DNA of 64,000 nucleotides from Locusta migratoria (lineage: Eukaryota; Arthropoda; Insecta; Orthoptera; Acrididae): assembly GCA_026315105.1 (NCBI GenBank), contig CM048744.1, positions 971,206,221 through 971,270,220 of the forward strand. The letters run 5' to 3'. The translations under genes were made by a program, and so were the position numbers. Positions 56,637 to 64,000 of this stretch are shown in pieces. Below the pieces are notes generated by a model that had not been told where the DNA came from, did no database searches, and saw only the letters and a list, made by a program, of their open reading frames with translations. Every line of letters starts with the position of its first letter. Position 1 is the first letter of the stretch.

Positions 56637-56760
56637 AAGCTATTGGCCATGGCCTTCTTCAGAAAATAGAACATTCGTGCAATCACACAGGCACATATCA
56701 CAGTCACACAACCATCATCTCTGAGTGTGACAGTTGGAAACATTAAGATTGCTTGGCAGA
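56495..56760 (-). mobile_element. Short non-autonomous element (family S), copy 5
   Basis: AATAATGGAAAGTACAGAAT, ATAATAAGGACAGTTTACAA, a (CA)n tract at 56588-56633, AGCTATTGGCCATGGCC and CTTCTTCAGAAAATAG, then CAACCATCATCTCTGAGTG. This gives both ends of family S. Confidence 0.62.
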
Positions 56761-57864
56761 ACATTGTGCTGAAGCGAAGTTTTCTTTTTGCATAATCAGA
56801 ATCTCATATTTAATCGCATTTTTCTTCAGAACACGGCATCGGTCTCCTGTATCATTCTGAGAACAAACCAGCTGAGACATTCACACACTTACCAGAAATA
56901 TATTGATGTGTTTCCATAAATATTGCATAATTTTTGAGTTCATGGATAGGTCAAACAAAAGCACAGCTAAAAATGGAAATGCAGTTTTGATTACAGAAAG
57001 ATTTAACGACCGCCTTCAATGACGTAGAATTGGCATCACATGCTTCTCAAGATTCATCGTGCTGCTACCAACAACTATCGCCCATACCTAAAAAGTTTTT
57101 TTTACCAAAATAACCTTGCTTAAGCTCAACCCCTAAGTTTACAACTTGTACCAACTACTCTACCTAATTTGTATCTCATGGTAGAATGAATAAACTTTGA
57201 TCCAATTTTGAAATACAGTCTACAACTTTCCCCCCTGAATTTTGAATCTTATGATTCGGGTACATTTTTTCCCTCCCTTGAACTACGAGTGTCATTTTTC
57301 GAGTAAATACTGTAAGTGCTTCATAATAGTGTGTCAAAAAATTCACGATCGGGAAATTTTTTGACTAAAACATTTGCTTTTGCAAAAATGTTCAATTCTG
57401 AAATCATCTTGGTTTTCTTCTTGTGACTGTATTTAAGCTTTCAACAAATTATTACACAGCTGAGAAGCAGTAGTATTTTCTGCAGGTAAACTTACTGCAT
57501 TTTTTTTATTTATGTCATTTCTAGACTTTCTTTTTGCACCCAATTCATTAACATTGACAACCAAGGGACAAGGATGATTAAGAAATTTCCTATGAACTGC
57601 AACATCAAGTAACCTTACTAATCAATTTAAATAAATTACAGAAATTAAATAAACATGGGAAGAAGAGGATTGTGAGTCACAGTCCTTCCTAATGAGACTA
57701 CTATGCCTTCATGATTCCAGCTGTTCACGAGATACTGTAACTCAAGATAAGGTATGACGGATCATCTTCAATAATGGAAAATCAATATGCTACTTATCAT
57801 TAATGACAACAATATTATTCTAGAAATGGAAATTTAATGTCATTTAACAATTAAATTTACATAC
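56761..57864. other. GGNBP2 intron, nothing recognised
   Basis: AT-rich with no ORF or element that can be supported. Confidence 0.4.
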
Positions 57865-58068
57865 CTGCCCATTAGCTCAAGATCTGCTCTTGTGATCAGA
57901 TTGCCTATGTAATCAGTCTTGGTCTGTAGGTGAATATGCTTCTCCGGCAAGCAGCGTTTGATACCAGCATACAATGCAGGGCTGTAGCCCTTCTCTCTTC
58001 CTGGATCTGGCTCCTCAATGAGCAGGGAATAGGCACGAAGAACCTTTGTGCGGCATTCTGTACAGAAC
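57865..58068 (-). CDS. GGNBP2: GGNBP2 exon, FCTEC block
   Basis: This is the most 5' exon in the window. It opens after a tttcccag acceptor with one base that completes a codon, then reads FCTECRTKVLRAYSLLIEE and later EKGYSPALYAGIKRCLPE, ending LELMG plus two bases before a gtatgt donor. The cysteine pair in FCTEC and the EKGY/ALY/HIH positions match vertebrate GGNBP2 (FCTDCKNKVLRAY, EKGYCAALYEGL, ERHIHV), at about half identity over the exon. The upstream exons encoding the N-terminal third are not found between here and 64000, which is LINE sequence. Certainty of family is high; splice sites are clear. Confidence 0.9.
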
Positions 58069-58813
58069 CTGGGAAAATAATTAATGAGTATAAGTAATTG
58101 GATTGTTTGTTTTAAGACTAGTCCTTGAAAAATACTCTTTTCCATTTACAGTATAAACTAGAGTAATCCGCACATATTTTTTTCTGAATTTATGAAAGAA
58201 AAACTGGAGTACGCGATTTCTCGAATTTAAGTCTGTATTACTCCATCTGCAACAATAAAACACACTAGGTGTGTTATTACTCAGTTTTAAAAAATAGATC
58301 CCTTTAGCCTGGTATAACACGATAATATTTTCAATCAAATCATTGATCCAGAAATATCAAATATTCGTAATATTTCTTCATTGTGGTGTTAAGAATGATA
58401 TTATGGTCATTATACTTCAAGATAGCAGATATCAACAACTTTCTACTGTGCGCTGCATTAACCACTACCAAAAGTGCATACAATTTACTTGACAATGACA
58501 GTTACACAATATATCAGTAATTTCACTGTAAAGGGTCTCGTCACATCACAAATCTGTGACGGAGTAGTGTCTCTTCAACCAGTTTCTTCGGCAGCACGGC
58601 AGGTGCGTACGAACAGTTGCATTGTTGATGTAAGAATGACTCGTTGCATTTGCTTGTGATACCATCTTCCTGAACAATAAAGTACATTATCTACTTCAGT
58701 TGGGTATTATTCGGTTCCATCATATTACCCACATTGGTATCGACACTCCAGGTTTACAGCGATTTCTTGCAACTGGGGTTAAACATTAATTACAGCGCGG
58801 CATTGCAGCTATG

Positions 58814-58869
<56 letters not shown>

Positions 58870-59690
58870 GATTAGCAATAGCAATGCTTGCACATGGAAC
58901 AGTGAACAGAAGACTGGTAACTTTTATAATCAAATACATGGTGAGGCGCTAAATTTGATGATATTTCTTTGATGAAAGATACCTGTATGTCAAACTTCCC
59001 TATTACACTATCAAATATCTTTGATATAGATACACGACATATCGACTTTGGCAAAGCTATATGACCATGTAATAACAGTTTCAGCTCCATTTATTTATTA
59101 ACTTTTAAGATTCTATAAGTGTTCATTTCAGTGTGTGTTACTGTATGTTTTCACAGTAGCAAGTTATGAATGAAATATTTTTTAATTTGTTTGAGAACAT
59201 TTAGTAGCTAAAATACGAAATTTTATGGGGTTGGTACGAGATTCAAGCCCAGCCCTGCGTGCCTATCTCTCTCTTTTTTTATATTTACGCATCAATTTGA
59301 AATTTAACAAACATGACATCCTGAGGTGTCTGCCCTTACGTGCTTCTTCAAAGCCGACATGTGGTATCCTCATCTACAGAAACTGATGGCCAGTTCAATC
59401 TTCTGTAATTTGTCTGCCAATATTGAAGGGAATATATATGGAATGCCATACTTTGTACTAAGGGCAGAAATGAGGGGCCATTCCACCAACATATGGGATA
59501 CCATCTTATGGCTACACAACAAATTGGAGGTGGTTTGTTACACAAAACAATGTGTCAACCTGGTATGGCAGCTCTGTAGACAACAAAAGATGATGGATTC
59601 CTTCTAGGAAGAACGGAAAGAGCGAGCAACAGGTTGCAGTAGCTTCCTCGATTTAGTTTATTTGGTCTACTGGTAGCATGCCAGATATTG
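58069..59690. other. GGNBP2 intron with one (CA)n tract
   Basis: A (CA)25 tract lies at 58816-58866. No upstream GGNBP2 exon, element end or gene is recognised; the 59330-59600 ORFs lack any domain. Confidence 0.4.
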
Positions 59691-59699
59691 TTCCAAGTT

Positions 59700-60105
59700 T
59701 GGGACTGTCAAAACAAATCGGAGAGGAGGCAGGTGAGGTATTGATTGATTGATTCGAAGATTAGATGTGATGCAGTTTCATCACAGATCCTACATTTAGG
59801 GTCCTCTTCTGTTATTCCCATTGTACATAAGTGTTTTTTGAAATTCCCATGGCCTGTCAGCAATCCAACCATGAGTCTAATCTCTCTCCTGTTCAGACCC
59901 AGGATTGCAGAGCTTATTTTAAAACATGGCTTTGGCATCATTACCTTGCCATTTTTTTGTTGATGGACTTTCGTCCAATATTCTACGTGCTGTCTTCTGA
60001 GGCAGTTACGTAGCACCAATTTGATCACTGCCTTGGTGATTGTCAGAAAAGGTTCCGGTCCAATATATGGAGTCTCTGCCCCCATCCTAGCTAATCTGTC
60101 GGCAT
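59700..60105 (-). pseudogene. LINE C-terminal fragment (RNase H end and zinc region)
   Basis: On the minus strand: EHADRLARMGAETPYIGPEP, AVIKLVLRNCLRRQ, LGLNRREIRLMVGLLTGHGN, FKKHLCTMGITEED and PKCRICDETASHLIFE. The ADxLAxxGA end of RNase H, the RxxxxxxTGHxxxxxHL block and a C-x2-C-x4-H zinc region are typical of R1/I/LOA-type LINE C-termini. It is not the CR1-like family on its right, which lacks RNase H. The CR1 3' end (TAGATGT) abuts it at 60106, so the CR1 copy probably inserted here. The other half of this older LINE would lie outside the window. Confidence 0.7.
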
Positions 60106-60174
60106 GTTCTACATCTACATACATACTCCGCAATTCACCGCAAGGTGCGTGGCGGAGGGTACACTGTACCACTA

Positions 60175-61200
60175 CTAGGCATTTCCTTTCCTATTCCACT
60201 CCCAAATAGAACGAGGAAAAAAAAAATTCCTATATGCCTCCATTCGAGCGCTAATTTCTCTTATCTTGTCTTTGTGATCACTATGCGAAATATAAGTAGG
60301 CGGCAGCAAGATCGTACTACACGCAGCTTCAAATTCCGGCCCTCTAAATTTACTTAACAGAAATTCACGAAAAGAACGTCGTCTTTCTTCCAGCGATCCC
60401 CAATTGAGTTGCCGGAGCATTTCCGTGACACTCGCGCATTGGTCGAACCTACCGGTAACAAATCTAGCTGCTCGCCTCTGAACCGCCTCTACATCTTCCT
60501 TCAAACCGATCAGCTGCGTGTCCCAAACACTTGAGCAATACTCAAGACGTGGCCGTATAAGCGTTTTATACGCGGTCTCCTTTACAGGTGAAGTACATCT
60601 TCCCAAAATTCTCCCAATAAACCGAAGTCGGCTGTCCGCCTTACTCACAACAGTCCTTACATCGCTCTGCAATGTTACGCCTAGATATTTGAACGACGCG
60701 ACAGCATCAAGAAGTTCACTACTAATGCTGTATTTGAACATTATAGGATTGTTTTTTCTACTCATGCGCATCACCTTACATTTTTCTACATTGAGAGCTA
60801 GCTGCCATTCTTCGCACCAACTAGAAATTTTGTCTAAATCATCCTGTATGCTATTACAGTCAGTTACAGACGACACCCTCCCATACACCACAGCATCATC
60901 AGCAAACAGCCGCAAATTACAACTTACTCTGTCCATCAGATCATTTATATAGATAGAAAATAATACCGGTCCTATCACACTCCCCTGGGGCACGCCTGAC
61001 GATACACTCGTCTCTGATGAACACTCGCCGTCGAGAACAACATACTGCTTTCTATTACTTAGGAAGTCTTCCAGCCAGTCACAAATCTGTGAACCTATTC
61101 CATAAGCTCGTATCTTCGTTAGCAGTCTGCAGTGTGGCACCGCATCGAATGCCTTTTTGAAGTCGAGAACAACACAATCTGCCTGTTGCCCTTCATCCAT
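60175..61200 (-). pseudogene. CR1-like LINE reverse transcriptase, long open frame
   Basis: A frame of 341 codons: QQADCVVLDFKKAFDAVPH (motif A), LEDFLSNRKQYVVLDGE, SSGVPQGSVIGPVLFSIYIN, LRLFADDAVVYGRVSS (FADD active site), WCEEWQLALNVEKCKVMRM, ASFKYLGVTLQSD, RPRLEYCSSVWDTQL, and the C-terminus LLPPTYISHSDHKDKIREI, then RSIWEWNRKGNA. This is the palm, thumb and C-terminal region of a CR1/L2-group RT, intact here. Motifs before A (QHGFRKHRS) lie just upstream in another frame at about 61204-61260, where one shift separates them. Copy it with the 48570-50370 relic to see the decay. Confidence 0.87.
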
Positions 61201-61299
61201 GGCTCACAAGATGTCATGTGAGAAAAGGGCAAGCTGAGTTTCACATGAACGATGTTTCCTAAACCCGTGCTGATTCATGGAAAGAAGTTTTTCCGTTTC

Positions 61300-62735
61300 A
61301 AGGAAATTTACTATATTCAAACTGAGAATATGCTCTAAAATTCTACATGAAACTGATGTCAACGATATTGGCCTGTAATTGTGTGGGTCAGTTCTCTTTC
61401 CTTTCTTATAAACGGGAGTCACCTGCACTTTTTCCGATCACTAGGAACTTTGCGCTGAATTAAAGATTCGCGATAAATGCAAGCTAAGTAGGGGGCCAAT
61501 GCCGCAGAATAGTCTTTGTAAAACCGAACTGGTATTTCATCCGGACCAGCAGACTTTTTCGTAATTAGCTCTCTCAGCTGCTTCTCTACACCGGAAATAC
61601 CTATTACTAATGTCCTCCATTTCGGAATTAGTACATGGATCAAATGATGGTATATTTGTGCAGTCCTCCTGCGTGAAAGATTTGTTAAAGGTTAAATTTA
61701 GAACTTCAGCTTTCCGTTTGCTTTCTTCTATTACTGCCCCGGGAATGATCGAGTGACTGCACTGTGGGCTTTGACCCGCTTATCGATTTTACATAGGACC
61801 AGAATTTTTTCGGGTTCTCGGAAAGATCTTTGACTAAGGTATGGCTGTGATAATTATTGTATGCTTCGCGCATTGATCTTTTTATAGACGCACGAATCTC
61901 TACAACTTTTGCCTGTCATCATTTGCGTGTTCTTTTTTGAATCGAGAGTTCAGCAGCCTTTGCTTTCTCAGCAGCTTTCTTACATTATTATTATACCACG
62001 GTGGATTTTTTCCATCCCTAATCGTCTTTACTGGCACATATTTCTCTAACCCTTTATTAACAATTCACTTAAATTTAGTCCACAATTCCTCTACATCCAT
62101 AGTCCCGGAATTAAACGATGCCCACTCATTTTCTAAGTGCGATCGTAACATTTGCTTATCGGCTGTTCCCAACAAAAACACGCTCCTAGCCCCTCTTGAT
62201 TGGTTTATGAACTTTTGTCACCATCGACACTATGACGATATCATGATCACTAATTCCTGCCTCTACACAGACATCGTTAATAAGGTCAGGACTGTTTGTG
62301 GCTATAAGGTCTAGAATATTTCCATTGCGCGTGGGTTGCCGGTTTAACTGCTCAAGAAAGTTTTTGGAGAATGTGTCCAAAAGTAGCTCTCAAGACTGCT
62401 TGTCTGTACCGCCTGAAATGTAACTAGTGAGGTCCCAATCTATACTCTTAAGGGTGAAGTCTCCTCCGACTAATATTACATGGCCCGGATACCTATGCAC
62501 TACCTGGAGTAGACTTTCTTTGAATGATACTAAAACTGCTACAGCAGCACTGGGGGGGGGGGCGGTAAAAACACTTAACTATTAACTTTACTTCTTTTAG
62601 ACCTGTTATACATGCCCAGATAACTTCACAGTTACTTTCAACTTCGATCTCAGTAGAAACAATATCTTTGTCCACAGCGATGAACACTCCTCCTCCAGTT
62701 GTATCAGATCTATCTTTCCAATATACATTCCACAG
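61300..62735 (-). pseudogene. CR1-like LINE ORF2, endonuclease and linker
   Basis: The endonuclease reads MFIAVDKDIVSTEIEVESN, WACITGLKEVKLIVKCFYRP, then NILDLIATNSPDLINDVC and AGISDHDIVIVSMV (SDH box). The linker follows, ending ITKKSAGPDEIPVRFYKD (RT entry, 61640-61480) and VTPVYKKGKRTDPHNYRPIS (61428-61370), LLSMNQHGFRKHRSCETQL. A poly-C/G error-prone stretch at 62553-62562 coincides with a frame break after CFYRPPP. Several further breaks lie between 61650 and 62180. Confidence 0.78.
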
Positions 62736-63030
62736 GGGTGACGAGCAATGATCCTATCGTTAGTGGGGAGGGGTGGGCAAAGTTTGAAGCTCTTACTCTT
62801 ACGGGAATTAGTTTCATAACTACGAGTTTGAGTACTGTGGGCAAGGCGAAGCTGGGAATTTGTATCTGACGGGAGGCGTGCTTAGGTAGTCCTTGCAGGT
62901 GCGGTGATCACTGTGTCCCCAGTGGTGTAGGGGTCAGCGCAATTGCCTAGAAAGCACGAGACCCGGGTTTGAATCCCGGCTGGGTACACATTTTCAGCTT
63001 TGCCCAATTGCAGTTGATGTCATATATTCT
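62735..63030 (+). mobile_element. tRNA-like SINE inside the CR1-like LINE
   Basis: Compared with copy 2 (18240-18350), about 295 extra bases are present here. They contain an A-box-like TGGTGTAGGGGTCAGCG (62931-62947) and a B box GGGTTTGAATCCCGG (62966-62980). The flanking CCCAG/CTGGG forms a 5-bp acceptor-like pairing. Exact borders are uncertain. Confidence 0.6.
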
Positions 63031-63164
63031 ATGAATATTAAATATTTGTGAACTTGCCACATCATCATTTAGCCAGCTTTCGGTGCCTAAAACTATCTGA
63101 GCGCAATAACGTCCATGCAGTGCTGCAAATTCGGGAACTTTGTTTCTAATACTCTGTAAGTTTG

Positions 63165-64000
63165 CAGCTAATATTTTGATGTTCGAATTTTTGTTCTGAA
63201 CGTGGCCTGAATTCGCTGTTTGAATGCTGACAGCGAGTGCTCATCAGAGTTAGCACCTAGCCTACAAAAAAAAAACCCATGTGCACTCCACAAGTACTCT
63301 GCTACCCGAGTAACCGCTTCCTTAGTGTAGTGCACCCCTGATCTATCTAGGGGCACCCTACAAATCCCCACCCGATAACGCAGATCCAGAAATCTGCAGC
63401 CTTGACTGTCACAGAGTTGGCGAAGCCTCTGGTTCAGACCCTCCACTCGGCTCAAAACCAAAGGACCCCGATCAACCCTGGGAACAATGCTTCAAATCGA
63501 CTGCTCTGCTTGCACCCCGCGCGCGGAGGTAGCAGCCTTCACCAACTCCTCCAGCCGCTCGTAGGACCTGAGGATGTCCTCAGAACCCAAGCTATAAGCG
63601 TCATTGGTGCCGACGTGAGCCACGACTTTCAGTCGACTGCACTCCGCACCCTCGATATCCGCCGGCAAGGCCGCCTCCATATCTCAGATGAGGCCCCCCA
63701 GCAGACACACCGAGTGCACGTTGGAATTCCTTCCGGATGTCAACGCTATCTGCCCATGGGGCTCCATCACGCGCCTAACATTGGAGCTCCCAATAACTAA
63801 CAATCCCCTCCCCCCGTGCACCTGCTCGGAACCTGCTGAAGGAGTGGCCACACGTTCACTCACAGGACGAACGGGCGCGGACGGACGTCCAGCCTCCACA
63901 TTGGCCTTCGGCCTCACGCGACGCGAACTCCGTACAACCCGCCACTCCCCTTGCGGAGAAGACAGTTCAACGATGTCCGGTACACGAGAAGGTGCCTCGG
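63165..64000 (-). pseudogene. CR1-like LINE ORF1, esterase-type (partial)
   Basis: From the right: GGRGLLVIGSSNVRRVMEPH (block I, GSSN), NVHSVCLLGGLI, a stop, then MEAALPADIEGAECSRLKVV, AHVGTNDAYSLGSEDILRSY (GTND, matching the SGNH-esterase GxND block), ERLEELVKAATSARG, and after a frame change SRVEGLNQRLRQLCDSQGCR, FLDLRYRVG and RSGVHYTKEAVTRVAEYL (the D/GVHY...G block with the catalytic His). Such ORF1 esterases occur in CR1-group LINEs and are thought to act on lipids or aid RNP assembly; the role is not settled. Stops near 63687 and 63480 break the frame. The N-terminus lies beyond 64000. Confidence 0.72.

Larger units (their letters stand above)
13846..58068 (-). other. GGNBP2: GGNBP2 orthologue, gene body (7 exons seen, 5' end outside window)
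   Basis: Seven exons read right to left: 58068-57865, 52666-52492, 50943-50782, 50668-50567, 40176-39528, 20870-20719 and 14058-13846. Together they give 1657 nt, that is one base finishing a codon, 551 codons and a stop. Every intron has GT donor and AG acceptor, and all phases agree. The blocks FCTECRTKVLRAY, HAKTLEIAQEEVLTCLG, GSDVACSEGFCSHD and SLQQMLE match, in order, conserved blocks I recall from vertebrate GGNBP2 (about 697 residues). Roughly the first 200 residues are missing and should lie above 58068, since nothing similar is seen up to 64000. GGNBP2 binds gametogenetin and is needed for mouse spermatogenesis; its biochemical role, and its role in insects, I cannot state. Intron sizes are 5.2, 1.5, 0.1, 10.4, 18.7 and 6.7 kb, the large ones made mostly of transposons. 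Confidence 0.9.
60106..64000 (-). mobile_element. CR1-like LINE, near full length, 5' end beyond window (copy 1)
   Basis: Contains ORF1 (64000-63165), endonuclease, linker and RT, and the 3' end GGAGTATGTATGTAGATGT at about 60106-60128. A tRNA-like SINE interrupts it at about 62735-63030. Relatives lie at 16797-19265 and 48570-50370. Confidence 0.85.

Noticed and set aside
62924..62990. A functional tRNA gene
   Set aside because: It has A- and B-box-like sequences but an acceptor mismatch, a changed T-loop (GGGTTTGAATCC) and a weak D stem. It lies in an insertion within a LINE, so a SINE head is more likely.

Overview
This window looks like nuclear DNA from an orthopteran insect, most likely a Schistocerca-type locust. 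The reasons are long introns, GT-AG exons, and a dense load of arthropod repeats, including a tRNA-derived SINE that I recall as the SGRP1 type of Schistocerca. The species call is an inference; no database was searched.

One host gene is recognisable. Seven minus-strand exons between 58068 and 13846 encode the C-terminal 551 residues of a gametogenetin-binding protein 2 (GGNBP2) orthologue. All splice phases agree. The N-terminal exons must lie beyond the right edge. The gene covers more than 44 kb because its introns (113 bp to 18.7 kb) are filled with transposable elements. The stop codon is at 13846-13848, and everything left of it is 3' UTR or intergenic.

Layout, left to right. 1-3960: an I-clade LINE (minus). 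4290-5960: a hAT relic. 7723-10451: a mariner-like element split by a 5'-plus-RT copy of an RTE-type LINE, with an 11-bp target duplication. 13846-58068: GGNBP2. Inside it are a Penelope-like (PLE) relic and a CR1-like LINE (15190-19265), PLE terminal arms and a GIY-YIG gene end (20990-24710), a hAT element (26560-32520) split by a young PLE (27054-31267), an RTE LINE (32885-36277) carrying a SINE, an 83-bp-arm hairpin (38535-38709), and a cluster of inverted PLE pieces (40468-45880). Further right are a pogo-like element split by a piggyBac (46288-48558), another CR1-like LINE (48570-50370), a TIR element (53473-54620), and a Tc1-like element split by a SINE (55200-56460). 59700-64000: a LINE RNase H tail joined to a long CR1-like LINE with an esterase-type ORF1.

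The most unusual signals are in the Penelope-like elements. The young copy carries 13 full and one partial identical 39-bp repeats, in frame, at the start of its reverse transcriptase and exactly at the point where an inverted copy of its GIY-YIG end meets it. Its terminal arms share a hairpin that keeps pairing by compensatory changes between CTGANGA and GAAA boxes. This fits stem II of the hammerhead ribozymes known from PLEs. The arms also occur without coding sequence as alternating head-to-head palindromes.
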